DNA of 64,000 nt. It comes from Rhabdophis nuchalis (lineage: Eukaryota; Chordata; Lepidosauria; Squamata; Natricidae). The notes beneath the pieces were generated by a model. It was not told the origin of the DNA, did not search any database, and was given only the letters and a program-made list of their open reading frames with translations. The position numbers were made by a program, and so were the translations under genes. The stretch lies in assembly GCA_039707465.1 (NCBI GenBank), contig CM077648.1, forward strand, positions 22,506,119-22,570,118, in the 5' to 3' direction. Shown one piece after another: positions 9,411-20,734 of the stretch. How positions within the stretch are numbered: position 1 is the stretch's first letter; every line of letters begins with the position of its first letter.

Positions 9411-9795
9411 GTTCTTGACTTATAACAGTTTATTTAGTGACTGTTTGAATTACAACTGCACTGAAAAAAATGACTTATGATCTTTTTTCACACTTACAAC
9501 CATGGGGCATCCCGCTGGTCACATGATCAAATTTCAGATACTTGGCAACTGACTCATATTTATTGCAATATCCAGGTTGCAATATCCAGGGGTCATGTGA
9601 TAATCTTTTGAGACTTCTGACAAGCAGAGTCAAGGGGGAAGTCAGAGTCACTTAATGACTGTGTTACCAACTTAATAACGGCAGTGATTTGCTTAACAAC
9701 TGAGGCAAGAAAAGTCATAAAACCCATTTAAGTGTCTAATTTACCAACATAAATGTTGGGCTCAATTGTGGTCATAAGTTGAGGACTAGCTGTAT
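9411..9795. mobile_element. Old MITE with GTCCTTGACTTAT ends
   Basis: Degenerate inverted ends (AGTTCTTGACTTATAAC and GTCATAAGTTGAGGACT). The interior is filled with CACTTAATGAC / GTTAAGTGA-type motifs and the TGATCA-rich core. Degraded relatives lie at 23645-23920, 42164-42243 and 63160-63372. The superfamily is not certain. Confidence 0.6.
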
Positions 9796-9799
9796 TTCT

Positions 9800-10740
9800 T
9801 TTTACTTATTGTTGGAAAATTATACATTATATCTCGCTTCAAATGTGTGTTCCATTTTTCCCATCACAAAGAATGCTCTAAACAAAATATGTGGCACTTA
9901 ACATTTCAATCTATCTGAATGCAGGGGAATTTTGGAGGAGTGGAGAGGAAAAATGCAGCATATGGTGAGGTGAGGTGAACAAGGATGGGGGTTTAAATTT
10001 TTAAATTACTTGTCCAACATGATTGCCAAAATATGCTTAAAGTATCAGGGACAAGAAGTCCTTATTGAAGCTAAAGCCATAAGAATTAAAAAGTTTCATG
10101 TTGGAATAGAGTTTTTAATGCCCTGCAGAAATCTTATCCGTTTCTCTGAATATCAAGACCAGCATAAATAATGCAAAATAGTGTTAAAATGCACATTTTT
10201 GCATTCATTATCTATTTGCATAAAATTTAAATCACAGCGTTAAATTTTCTTGGTGGGAATGCAGAACCTAAGTGTGATAACTAGTGCCTCGGCTTCTGAA
10301 GAAGATGGGGGGGAAAGGTACAAAAAAAGCCTAAAAGCAAGAACTGTAGTAAATTAGACTGATTTGGAACTAAGCTACTACTAGTGTAAGACATTTTCAG
10401 TGATAGTACACAGATTTTGGAAAAGGCTGGATTCTAGTGAAGTCATAGTGAAATATATTTGCTCTATGTTATTTGAATATGTTGCTTCATCTTGATTATG
10501 GTATATTCCTTCATATCTGTAGAGGTTTTCCACATACACTTCTCCAGCAAGTAAATTATTACCATCACCGACTCTTTCTAGAAATCATAATGCACCATAA
10601 AGATAAGGAAGCTGTTGCCTGCAATATTTCTGAACAATAAGCTCCCAGTTTCCCTCACCATTGGACTCTCCTAACAGATTCTACTGGGAATGGTAGATTT
10701 TTTTTTAGCATCTTACTATCTGGAAGGCCATACATTATAT
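9800..10740. other. No feature recognised
   Basis: AT-rich, no repeat family recurring in the window, no meaningful open frame. Confidence 0.5.
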
Positions 10741-11100
10741 ATAGGTAAAAGTAAAGTTTTACCTATATATGTGCTAGTTGTTCCTGACTCTAGGGGGCAG
10801 TGCTCATCTTCATTTCAAACCGAAGAGCCAACGCTCTTTGAAGATGTCTCCATGGTCATGTGGCTGGCATGACTAAATGTAAATGTATACACTAAAGGTG
10901 TATGGAACGCTGTTATCTTCCCACCAAAGGTGGTCCCTACTTTCCTACTTGCATTTTTACATGTTTTTGAACTGCCAGGTTGGCAGAAGCTGTGAGAAGT
11001 AATGGGAGCTCACTCCATTACGTGGCACTAAGGATTCGAACTGCCAAACTGCCAACCTTTCTGATCGACAATGTCAGCATCTTAACCACTGAGTCACCTA
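10741..11100 (-). mobile_element. Sauria-type tRNA SINE, near full length
   Basis: On the minus strand it runs from GTGACTCAGTGGTTAAGATG through the B-box-like GTTCGAATCC to GGAGACATCTTCAAAGAG and a Bov-B-like tail ending in GGTAAAAC. It is the same family as the complete copy at 46600. Confidence 0.85.
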
Positions 11101-11142
11101 CATTATATATATAAAATGTAGGGAATATAATATAGGAAAAAG

Positions 11143-11144
<2 letters not shown>

Positions 11145-11189
<45 letters not shown>

Positions 11190-11240
11190 CTCAGTGGCTA
11201 AGATGCTGAGCTTGTACACACATACACACACACCCCAGTT
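11145..11240. repeat. (GT)n microsatellite next to a SINE head and (AC) run
   Basis: About 21 GT units to 11187, then GCTCAGTGGCTAAGATGCTG (a Sauria SINE head fragment), then a short (AC) run. The head points away from the SINE ending at 11100. Confidence 0.85.
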
Positions 11241-11881
11241 CATGCTATTCCCTATATTAGTATGATCAGTTTTGTAATATAATTTCCACCACATTCACTT
11301 TATTTGTTAATATTCTTCTCAGGAGTATAAGGTAGTATCCCCATTTGCCTTCTATTCTTATAATATCTCTGTTGAGTTGAAGTTTGTTCCAAGATGAGCT
11401 TTGTAGTCAAAGGTTGCAGAGTCTGAATGTCCCAGTTCCTAATCTGACACCACACATCTAATATGTCATTATGCTACGTATTTTACTCATTAATCAAACA
11501 CATCCATCACATAAAGTTCAGGTGTCAGGCTAGGAGTAAAGCCAGTAGGATTAAGTTTCCACTTGTGAAGACCATGGAGTTCCCTGGGTGATTTGGTTTT
11601 ATTATCTCCCAGTCCATGCCTATCTCAGAGGGCTAAAATAAAGAGAGGCCCTACGCAAATCACTTTTTGCTCCTGGAAGGAAATAATAAGAAAAACACAA
11701 CAGATTCTACACTCTGCTCAGTCAATAGTATACATCTTGGTTGGATTCTGGCAGTGAACAATCCCAAGTGTACCTTGACTTACTGATCATATAAGAAATT
11801 TGTTTTGTTTACTTTTTATTTATTTAGTTTACTTTTACACCCCTCCTTTCTACCCACCCATTCTCTCCATATTTTAGGAGA

Positions 11882-12030
11882 TAGGGGAGCTGCTGTGGCC
11901 TAGAGGTAGAGCTCTTGCCTCACAAGCAGGAGGTTGTGAGTTCGATCCTAGGGGGTCTCCTGCTTGGGCAGGGGGTTGGACTAGATGACCTGCAAGGTCC
12001 CTTCCAACTCTGTTAATCTGTTAAAGGAAA
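11882..12030 (+). mobile_element. tRNA-derived SINE with CR1-like 3' tail
   Basis: An A-box-like TGGCCTAGAGG and a B-box-like GAGTTCGATCC are followed by GGTTGGACTAGATGACC...CCCTTCCAACTCTGTTAATC, the CR1 3' terminus. Such tRNA-plus-LINE-tail fusions let a SINE borrow the CR1 reverse transcriptase. Confidence 0.8.
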
Positions 12031-13970
12031 AGGTTGTAATGGTCAGTTCCCCAAAATAAAGATTCAGGATAAAGTTATGTCAACAGCCACCTCCAAGCTT
12101 TCATTTAGTTATTCTCAAAATTACAAGAGTAGCCAACTCGTAATAACTTTGGGTGTCTATGCTTTTAAAACAGCCCTAATACCATAGAAAAAGGAAAGAT
12201 GGAATTTGGGGACCAATACAGCTAATACATTTATTTCAGAAGCGCATATGCCCCTAGCCCAGTGCCTCAGGAAAGATGTAGTTCTTTAGGCCAAGTTTAA
12301 AGGACAGCCAGATTGGAGCTATTTGAATCTCAGTGGAGTGTGGGTGTGTGTATGGGTGTGTGTTTGTGTGTTACTATCTCAAGGGAATGGCACTGCAACT
12401 CTTAGGCATGACTCTGGGGTACCATCAGATGGCATTGTTTTAAAAATGGGATCTGGTCATGCCTACACTGTGTCAGATTTTACCAGATTAACAGAAGCCA
12501 GGAGAGGGAGGCAATCTTTCAGAAGCTAGGTCTGTTAATGAAGGGATCCATCCATTATAGAAAGATGCATTTAAAAAGTCCTAAATAACTCTCTAATGTG
12601 TTTTGGGGATATATTGGTTTTAGATGGGACACAGTTCAGTGGCTGGAATATTTGCAGCCCCCTCCTTCTCCTCACAATAAATCTTGCTAAAGAGCCCCTG
12701 TGAGAATTATGCTGAAAAAAAGGTGTCATTTTTGTGCAGATACCAAGAGCCTGACAGACGCCGCTGTTTGTTTGATTGCTTCATGTATCTAAAAGAAACA
12801 AACAATCTCAGACTGAACACTTATAGAACAACAGGTTAGAGAGACAGCTTGGCTAACGGAAGTACTGTTTTCTTAAAATGTTAACATTCTGTGAGGTGGG
12901 AAGTTGATCAGTGAAGATATGATTTTTGGTTAGTTTTCAACATGCAGCTTCCCACATGGGCTTTCACACATGCTCAAAATAAGCATGCCATGATTTATTG
13001 GCTAGCCTAACTCTGATTAAACATTTGCATAAGATAAATTGGCTGACTTCACTGTGGTAGAAAAAGAAGGGAACTGGGAAGTAATCCATTGCTTCGCACA
13101 CCCTGTCATGCCCTGGCTGTCCAGCTCTCAAGAATATTTTAATCCTGTCAAATTTTAAGGAATGATTTAAAAAAAAAAACCTGAGCTCCCATGAACCTGG
13201 GTATCACATACACTGGACAACCTTCACACATCTTTCCCCTGTTTCTTGTATTGATTTACACACCTACTCAGTATGTATAGCAAACAACTGTGGTGTGAAA
13301 CAGTATCCTACACAATGACTCATTGGTACTCTGTTTTCCATCCCACAGAGAGCCTGGGCTGTCATTCACATTGGCATTTTGCAAACACAACTACAAATCA
13401 TTTAATCTAGTCCGTTGTCTTGTAGAACACTTCGCAGATAAATTCCCCTTCAGTTCCCACCAATAAAAATAAAAAATCTTTGGGGAAGTGGGATGGGGGG
13501 AGGAGAAGAAAGTGCAGGACATTTTGCAAAGGAATCAGTCTGAGATGACTTTGATACCAAATGACATATTTTGAGTGTTTTCACTTTATAACCTTTCATT
13601 TATGGATGAGCTCTTCCTAGTTTCTATGGCAATATGCAACTATCATCAGTCATTAGCTTCCACTGTAAAGAGAGAGAGAGAGAAAGAAAATCTATTTACC
13701 CATATCGGGAAAATATATTAAATAGATTACTAGGATTAATTTAAGAAACCTTGATTAGCCCGTATCTTTGTTTAATGTCACACTTTGTTGAAAGCTCTGT
13801 GATTTAAAATATCAAATAATGGTGAAATACAAGAGAGAGATACTTAGCTAATTATTAATGCTGCTGAGCTGTTTTATACAAGGCCGAAATTTGCTACTAT
13901 ATGAAAATGTACAAAACGTAGGGATGTGCAATGGGGTGGAGAAGAAGCAGTGATTCAGTTTTCGGTGGCA
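12031..13970. other. Long tract without recognised gene or repeat
   Basis: Nearly 2 kb of AT-rich sequence with only short simple runs (GTGTG near 12342; GAGA near 13670). If conserved elements exist here they cannot be seen from one sequence. Confidence 0.5.
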
Positions 13971-13974
13971 TATC

Positions 13975-14520
13975 TGTTCTGACCGAGGCTTCCCAAGAAC
14001 ATGAAGCAAACTCCTTGCCCTGATGAAAATCCCTTTTATTAATTTACTTGGAATTCTGCTCATTCACACCCAGCAAAGACTTTCAAGGGAGGATTTACAG
14101 TCACAGACCTTATCTGGCTTGGAGATAAGCCAGATAAGCTGATATCTGCAAAACTTGGCAAAGAGTCTCAGAGAGGCACAAACGAATTAAGCGAACTAAT
14201 TGTCTCCTGCAAACTCCACTCCCCTTTCGCTCCTCTTTTATTTCCTCTGGGAGGGGGCCATTCATCATCCACCTTACACCCAAATTGACCTCTGTTCTTT
14301 AGCTGTTCCCTTAATCTGGCAACTCTGCGCATGCGCAACTGGGAACAGGCTCCAGCTGTTTATCTGCCTCACTGATGTCTGACTCTGGAGGCAGTTGATA
14401 ACTGACATATGGCTCTGGCCCCCTCTCTGCCTCGGACACAGAGCCCACATCAGAGCCTTCCCCGGACTCCAGGATTGGGCCATGTTCGTCTCCTACCTCC
14501 CCACTGTCCACTTTAAGATG
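13975..14520 (-). mobile_element. Partial LTR (same family as 39324-39971)
   Basis: On the minus strand it ends in TCGGTCAGAACA. It carries an AATAAAAGGGA polyadenylation-type signal, GGAAATAAAAGAGGAGCG as a TATA-like box, and an acidic open frame (GPILESGEGSDVGSVSEAE) aligned with the sister LTR at 39324. The 5' part of U3 is missing and no target duplication was found. Confidence 0.7.
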
Positions 14521-14944
14521 GCTGCATCTTAAAATGTAGGGACAAAAATAAAATTTAAATTACATGTAAGGGTTTTTTTTGGGGGGGGGGGGTTTACCTT
14601 CGAGTCATTATTTACTCCTGGTTGTTGCTTGGATGAATCCTTGCAGTTTTCTTAGCAAGATTTTAGATTTTAGGTTTGCCATTGCTTCTTTCTCAGGGTT
14701 AAAATATTATAAGTGGCTGAAAGTCAACCAAATACACAAAGGGTGGAATTAGATCTCACAGCCTTCTAGTTTCTACCCAGATACCTACTACTCCCTGAAT
14801 ACCACTACATGCAACTGGAATTCTTAGTTAAATTTAAAGATAGTTAAATATATTTATTTTAATCAAATCATTTCCTAAAAAACTTGGAGGTTGCACAGGC
14901 CACATCCAAGAATTTGGGAGCCTAGTTTATATACAGTACTTTAT

Positions 14945-15175
14945 CCCAAAGATGCTTTTTCAGGAAGCAACTGGACCTTCTTGTTTTTTCTTTGAAGACA
15001 TTTCACTTCTCATCCAAGAAGCTTCTTCAGCTCTGACAGGATAGTGAGGAATGGAAGGATTTATATTCCTTGCAGACAGCTGGTCATTTGCATTCTTTTA
15101 GAGGGCCGTTGAAGCACTTGGAGGTTTATTTGTGTCCTCAGTCCGGTTGCCTCCCGAAAAAGCACCTTTGGGATA
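14945..15175 (-). mobile_element. Penelope-like terminal repeat with hammerhead-like core
   Basis: The outer parts are inverted relative to each other (GCTTTTTCAGGAAGCAACTG near 14953; GGTTGCCTCCCGAAAAAGC near 15144), the fold-back layout of Penelope-like terminal repeats. The inner part contains the ribozyme-like segment at 14997-15030. A sister copy is split at 19419 and 20070. Confidence 0.6.
14997..15030 (-). ncRNA. Hammerhead-like motif in a Penelope-type repeat
   Basis: The minus strand reads CTGAAGA, a spacer A, stem II GCTTCT/AGAAGT with loop TGGATG, GAAA, then TGTC. This matches CUGANGA-stem II-GAAA with a minimal stem III, as described for Penelope-like elements; the last stem II pair is G-U. 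Confidence 0.55.
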
Positions 15176-15212
15176 ACCATGACCTGGATGATTGAGAACC
15201 TTTACAGGCTAG

Positions 15213-15917
15213 CAGTGGCGTAGCGTGGGTTGTCAGCACCCGGTGCAAGGCAAGTAATTTGCGCCCCCTAACCCTCCCCCAGATAGCCCCTCGCTCCGCT
15301 TTCAAACCACAATAAAAGTGGGAAGAGACGGAAAAGTGCGCGCATCGGGGGCGGGGGGGGAGCGGGAGGGGACGCCCTGCGCGGGGAGGGGGCGTGGTGC
15401 TGGAGGGTCCCGGGGGGAAAGGGTGGGGGCGGAGGGGGATGAGGAGCGGAAGGGGGTGTCTGGCGGGGGGGCGTTCCTCCTCCCCCCTCCTCCTGCTCGG
15501 CCGGGGTGTCAATTTGCAGCGGGAGCTCCTCCTCCGCCTCCTCCTCCTTCCCGGCCCCTCGCTCGCATTCTCGACCCTCCCCGGGTGGGCTGAGCAGGGG
15601 ACCCCTCTGGCCGCCGGAGCGAGCGACTTCCATCCGGGCTCTCTCCGCCGCCTCTGCCCAGGTTTCCCCGTTCGGCTCCGCCTGGCCTTTTCCCGCCTCT
15701 CCACGCTCCCTCGACGCCGCAGGAGGGGAAGCTCCGTGGCGCCTCCGCCTCTCTTCCCGCGAGTGTCAAAACTTTGTTGGGGCGGTGGCGGCGGCGGCGG
15801 GACGGAGCTGAGGCGGGAGGCCGGCCTGAGGCAGGCGGGGTGCGCGGTGTGAGCGCCCCCCCAGATGTTGCGCCCGGTGTGGCCGGCCCCCCCTGCACCC
15901 CCCACGCTATGCCTCTG
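15213..15917. mobile_element. hAT element (CAGTGGCGTAGCG ends) with CpG-rich cargo, 705 bp
   Basis: Perfect 8-bp duplication caggctag (15205-15212, 15918-15925). Ends CAGTGGCGTAGCGTGGG and CCCACGCTATGCCTCTG are inverted. The interior from about 15300 to 15860 is extremely GC- and CpG-rich, with GGCGGCGGCGGCGGGACGG and similar runs, unlike any other element in the window. The long frames on both strands (up to 255 codons) reflect lack of AT-rich stops and show proline/arginine-biased translations; I do not call a protein. Confidence 0.88.
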
Positions 15918-15925
15918 CAGGCTAG

Positions 15926-16347
15926 TTTTATATAGTTATTTTAAATATGTTATTTATAAAGGGAAAGAAAATCTTTATTCCCCTCCTAGCTTTCAAGGTG
16001 TTTTCAGGGATTGAGGTTTTAATTTTATCTCAGTCCATTGTGCCTCTTAGTTTACGTGAGGTTTCTCTACTCAGCCAGTTTCCTCATTTGTTTTAACAGA
16101 GTCAGTCAATAGCTTTATATTCCTTTTCTACCACAGTCGGCTGCCTCTAAATCATGAATTTTAAGAAATCAATCACCATCTTCCTCAAAATCATGATTGG
16201 AGAAAAAAATGTTCTTTTTCACCAATTTTGTTTCTCTCTATAAATTAAGAAATTTGTCAAAATATTGACTTGACAATAAGTTTGATTGAACCCAAGACCA
16301 AACTTCAAGAAACTTTGCCCAAATGCAGCATAGTTAAAATGCAAATC
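15926..16347. other. No feature recognised
   Basis: AT-rich sequence without a recurrent repeat. Confidence 0.5.
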
Positions 16348-16355
16348 AACTACAG

Positions 16356-16461
16356 CAGGGATGTCCAAACTTGGGAACTTTAAGACTTGTGGACTTCAAC
16401 TCCCAGAATTCTGGGAGTTGAAGTCCACAAGTCTTAAAGTTCCCAAGTTTGGACATCCCTG
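16356..16461. mobile_element. Perfect 106-bp palindromic hAT fold-back MITE
   Basis: The two 53-bp arms are exact reverse complements with no spacer (centre GAATTC at 16406-16411). Perfect 8-bp duplication aactacag (16348-16355, 16462-16469) with central TA. The arms hold AAGACTTGTGGACTTCAACT as in sister elements at 24937 and 49355. Confidence 0.95.
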
Positions 16462-16645
16462 AACTACAGCATTCCATTTTTAACAACGGGGGGAAATGCT
16501 TTACAACATCCTAATGGATTATATAAGTTTGCACATCACATTTAGCTGTTTTTCAGGTGATAGAAACCTCATCCACCAAAAGTAAACATACTGTTTCTAA
16601 GCACCCAAATGCTGTTGAAGAGGTGAAACAATTACACAAGGAGAT

Positions 16646-17096
16646 CAGTGGTGGGATTCAGCTGGTTCACACCTATTCAGGAGAACCAGTTGTTAACTTT
16701 CTGAGCAGTTCGGAGAACCGGTTGTTGGAAGAAATCTCATTTTGTTTTTTTCCACTGTAGGAAGTTAGCACTTCCCCCCTCCCTCCCCTCCTAGAAAAAC
16801 GAAATATCCTAGGAAATATTGAAAAGGCAGCACCAATTTACAGGGCTAATCCTGTAAGGAAGGCAGGAAGGAAACATTCTGGTGCTGTTTCTAGCCTAAT
16901 CTTTATTGCCCTGCTTACAGAAACTGCCTCTCCGGTTAACCCTTATGACATTGTAACTGCTAAGGTGAAGCGCCCATCGACGTGAGTGATGTTGAGTTGG
17001 CCACGCCCACCCAGCCACATGACCACCGAGCCCTGCCTACCCAGCTGGTCATGAGGGCAGAGAACCAGTTGTTAAATTATTTGAATCCCACCACTG
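16646..17096 (+). mobile_element. hAT MITE (GTGGGATTCA family), complete, with LTR piece inside
   Basis: Perfect 8-bp duplication aaggagat (16638-16645, 17097-17104). Ends CAGTGGTGGGATTCAGC and TTGAATCCCACCACTG. From 16756 to about 16960 it contains TGTAGGAAGTTAGCACTTCC... with homology to the first 110 bp of the solo LTR at 19520. Confidence 0.9.
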
Positions 17097-17171
17097 AAGG
17101 AGATCCCTGTAAAACCACACAACCAATGATTCTGACCATTTCTGATCCATTCTGATACATACATACATCCA

Positions 17172-17392
17172 TGTATGTAATGGAGGCCATTTTCGCCCTC
17201 TCCAAGCTTCAGGGAAGCCTCCAGAGCCTAGAGAGGGTGAAAATCCCCCCCCTGCACAGGGGTCACTCATGCATGCATAGTGGGGGGCGGATCACTCACA
17301 CGTGCACAGGTGGGTGAGCATGTGTGTGCGCATGATAGCATGCACACACACAGTTTTGGCACACCTTTAGAAAAAGTTAGCCATCACTGGTA
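17172..17392 (+). mobile_element. Right part of a hAT element (GATGGC family)
   Basis: The right end GTTAGCCATCACTG at 17379-17392 is followed by gtatagag, which has TA at the centre. The left end is missing; the interior shows the GCCATTTTCGCC...AGAGGGTGAAAAT dyad module and GCATGC-rich DNA. Confidence 0.6.
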
Positions 17393-17394
17393 TA

Positions 17395-17480
17395 GAGTTT
17401 CTGGCCTGAGCAAGTGTTGGCTAAAAGACCTCCAAGGTCCCTTCCAACTCTGTTATTCTGTTATTATTATTATTATTATT

Positions 17481-17561
<81 letters not shown>

Positions 17562-17616
17562 TAAAAATAAAAATAAAAATAAAAATAAAAATAAAAATAA
17601 AAATAATAAATTTAAT
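17395..17616. repeat. CR1-tail SINE remnant feeding a compound (ATT)/(AAT)/(AAAAT) microsatellite
   Basis: CCAAGGTCCCTTCCAACTCTG at 17430 is a CR1-like SINE tail. It runs into (ATT)8, about 24 AAT units and then AAAAT units, which meet the tail of the next minus-strand L2. Two A/T-rich retroposon tails thus face each other across the array. Confidence 0.85.
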
Positions 17617-17830
17617 AATAAATTTAATTTATAGACCGCTCCCTCTCCCCGAGGGAACTCGGAGCGGTGCACAGGAAAGTTAAAATACAGTAAATATACA
17701 TAAATAATTAAAAGCAAATTAAACAATTATCCCTGCGCTAAAATTCCCAATTTAAATTTACTAAAATCCCATGATAAAAGAGACTACCCTAGGCCGGCCA
17801 AGCAGAAATTGAAAAGTATGCCTTTTCTTA
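17617..17830 (-). mobile_element. L2-clade LINE 3' end
   Basis: Contains TATAGACCGCTCCCTCTCCC and ACTCGGAGCGGTGCACAGG, the variant 3' hairpin shared with copies at 50672 and 63485, then CTAGGCCGGCCAAGCAGAAA. Confidence 0.8.
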
Positions 17831-18470
17831 TAGATATCTCACGGATAGCCAGAATAATTGTAACCTCCAAAAGGTGCTATTTTTTAAAGCCAGTTATTCT
17901 TCTCTATCGTCTAAGGTTTTTGTTTTTTTAAAAGTTCATCTTAAACCAATGCTTTGGATAGAAAACAAGCTGGCAACATTTCCAAATCTGAATCCCTTCC
18001 CCATTGACAATAGATCCTTTGGAGCATTTGATAAGCTTATTTTCACATTATGAGTGGCTCTTTAAAACCAGTCTCTGTAGAAATCAACTGACCATGTGTT
18101 GTGGTGCGAGGCCAGCAAATTAAATTAGGAAGGCCTCCAAATAGGCCTTAATTATGTGCTAAAACTCTTCATGTAATTGGAAATGGTCCTTCAAATGGAG
18201 TGAGGGAGAGAAGAGATTTTGACCCAGTGTTTACAATCATTTAAGAATCAGGTGGGACTTTTATAAAACACATTACATGTTTTGTTTTTTTAAATACAAG
18301 TTATTTGTGCAAGATGGGCTTCTACCACCTCACTTAACACTATGTTGATGTATTATTGTGGTGATTTCTGGGCACTCAATTTAAATATGGGATTAGATCC
18401 ACTGGAATAGGTTCAGACAATAGCAAAATGAATAGTTAGGGAGCTGCCGAATAAATCCTCTGAAGAGAGG
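17831..18470. other. No feature recognised
   Basis: AT-rich, no family recognised. Confidence 0.5.
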
Positions 18471-18790
18471 TTGAAGAAGATGCCATATAGAAGAAGCTGA
18501 TGTCCTATTATTCCAAAGTGCAGAAAAGAGAATAATGGATTGAAGCTACGGAAAGGCAAATTCCAATTAAGTGTTAGTCAGGGGGAGAAAAGCACCCTCC
18601 TTAATAGTAAGAGTAGCTTGTCAGAGAAACCAATTACCAGAAAAGTGGACACTCCTTTAATAGATGTGTTTAAGTGGAGGCTACATAATAATCTGTCTGG
18701 GATGCTTTCATTTTGAATCCTGAACTGAGCAGGCAACTGGATACCTAAATGGATCCTTACAAATCTATGAATTTATGGCTTTGGGTAGCT
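18471..18790 (+). mobile_element. CR1 LINE 3' fragment
   Basis: Reads GGCAAATTCCAATTAAGTG, TGTTTAAGTGGAGGCTA and CTGTCTGGGATGCTTTCATT, the usual order of the CR1 3' region, and ends near CTATGAATTTATGG. Confidence 0.65.
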
Positions 18791-19063
18791 TTTTTCCCCC
18801 TACTAGTGCCAGCCTCCGCTTTGTTGCTTGCTTCGGCTGCCATTGAAACGGAGAGGGAGGGGCTTTGGCAATTGGGAATGGGACTGTATGGTGCAGGAGG
18901 GAGATTTGAAGAAGGGAGTAAGTTCTCACCATCTACTTCGCATACCACTGGCTGGGGCCACGCGGTGGCCAAGGTCAACGGCCAAGGTCAACTGATGATG
19001 CTCTTGAAGATGAAACCCACATGACACCTAAGGGGATTGCGCATTGGACAATGGGGTAGGGTT

Positions 19064-19150
19064 TTTTATTTTTTTTATTTTTTTAAATTTATACCCCGCC
19101 CTTCTCCTTGTTAGGACCCAGGGCGGCGCACAGGCATTATTAAAAATGCC
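19064..19150 (-). mobile_element. L2-clade LINE 3' tip
   Basis: TTTATACCCCGCCCTTCTCC and GGACCCAGGGCGGCGCACAG: only the terminal hairpin and T-rich tail remain. Confidence 0.8.
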
Positions 19151-19418
19151 TGTTGTTGGGTTGTTGGGGAAAGGGCGTTGGACATATATTGTTATGTATG
19201 ATTTCCCACGCTGGGATCTCAGACCTTGCTTTACCTCGCTGCTATCTTTTCATAACCAGTAAAAGTACTCTTAATTCTTACAAATGGAGTTGAGTGGATT
19301 CTTTCTTGGTTATCGTTAGAGGCAGACCTGACAAGTAGAGAAATTGAAGCTATCCTTTTCTCTGGATCATATTAGTCCAGCGTTTAGAAAAATGGCAACA
19401 GCTCATCAGGTTGTCTAT

Positions 19419-20262
19419 GAAGATTCCCAGTCATCCAGGTCAAGGTTGTCCCAAAGGTTCTTTTTTCAAGAGGCAACTGGACTTAATGGTTTTTCTTTGA
19501 AGACGTTTCACTTCTCATCTGTAGGAAGTTTTAAAAAAAAAATCTTCTCCTAGAAAAATGAAATAACCTGGGAAATATTGAAAAGGCAGAATATTGTATT
19601 TCCCTGGATCAGAAATGGAGAAACATGTTTTAGGCAGGAAGCAGACTTACTCTTAATAGCCCCACCTTTGTCAATGGGCCATTAAAAAAGCCTGAGCCAG
19701 TCTATTCTACATAACAAAGATCTTCTCCCTTTAGCTCCAGAGTGATTGGATTAAAGCATAATAATATTATCCCTTTACCCATCTTACCACAGGGCACCTG
19801 GGAAGAAGCAATGCTCAACCAAACCTAGACTCAACACACAGCCTTTCAGAGTTGCATCTGCTTGGCCCCATGGGAGTCTGACAACCAATCAGAATACAAG
19901 ATCCAGATCAAGGCCAGAGGGGGCATAAAACCAGGATCCCCCTTTTCTGTTTAGGAACTCAAGCCATGTGATCCTGTCCACCATTAAAACATCTTTCCAA
20001 GCAGCCTCCATGTTTCCAGTGTCTTTTTCCTCACTTGGAACTGAACCCAGAAGGACATTTCTTCCAACACATCCAAGAAGTTTCTTCAGCTCTGTTTGGA
20101 TGGTGGGTAACAGAAGGATTTATACTCCTTTCAGACAGCTGGTCATTTGCATCCCTTTGGTGGTGGTGGTGGGGTCGTTGAAGCACTTGAATGTTTATCT
20201 GTGTCCTGGTCACCTGAGTGGTGCAAATTGGTGTGGAGCCTTTTGGAACTGTTGAAAAGACT
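19419..20262 (-). mobile_element. Penelope-like terminal repeat, split by a solo LTR
   Basis: The left half 19419-19519 and right half 20070-20262 align end to end with the unbroken copy at 14945-15175. The LTR entered the stem II loop of the hammerhead-like motif: minus-strand CTGAAGA and ACTTCT are on the right, AGAAGTGAAACGTC on the left. Excising the LTR restores a full core with perfect ACTTCT/AGAAGT pairing. Confidence 0.7.
19520..20069 (+). mobile_element. Solo LTR of an endogenous retrovirus-like element, 550 bp
   Basis: Begins TGTAGGAAG and ends CTTCCAACA (imperfect inverted TG...CA ends), flanked by 4-bp catc (19516-19519, 20070-20073). A TATA-like GGCATAAAACC lies at about 19923 and ATTAAA at about 19983, giving plus orientation. 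No internal genes remain. The 4-bp duplication fits gamma-type retroviral integration. Confidence 0.8.
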
Positions 20263-20734
20263 GTTATTGTAGATTGGAAATAGATGATGTTGTATCCGTT
20301 CTCTGTTGAGAGAGGGCTGTTCAATTTTGACATAGATGACCTCTTTAAAATTGAACATAATTCAAATTACTCTTTAAAATTGAAATGTATAGTATTACAT
20401 ACATCAATTAGGGGGATGAGTCCATGCTCCTCCATGGAAATCATTTATCTGTGTTTTTCAAAAGCATTTTTCAAAAGCTCATCTATCACTATAATCTGAT
20501 GTATGTTAACTCTTGAGCAACCCTAATAAGGACAATTGGAGACACTTCTCAATAAATATTTCCGGGATTTTGCTGCAAGTGGCATGAAAGTTGGAATATT
20601 TGGAAGCATGGAGTCAGTATGGAAAATTAAGCCTTTTAAGCAGATGGATAGAGAGGACTGGACTTTATTAGCATTTGGCATGGAGACCCCCAAGAAAATC
20701 TCAGGACTGTAAGATAGACTGAGGAGCAGAAAGA

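Noticed and set aside
11887..11950. Possible true tRNA gene (A and B box)
   Set aside because: No credible cloverleaf acceptor stem, and it continues into a CR1-like SINE tail, so it is a SINE head.
15138..15905. 255-codon frame and several others on both strands
   Set aside because: They coincide with the GC-rich hAT interior and are open on both strands because stop codons are AT-rich; composition is Pro/Arg/Gly-biased with no domain.
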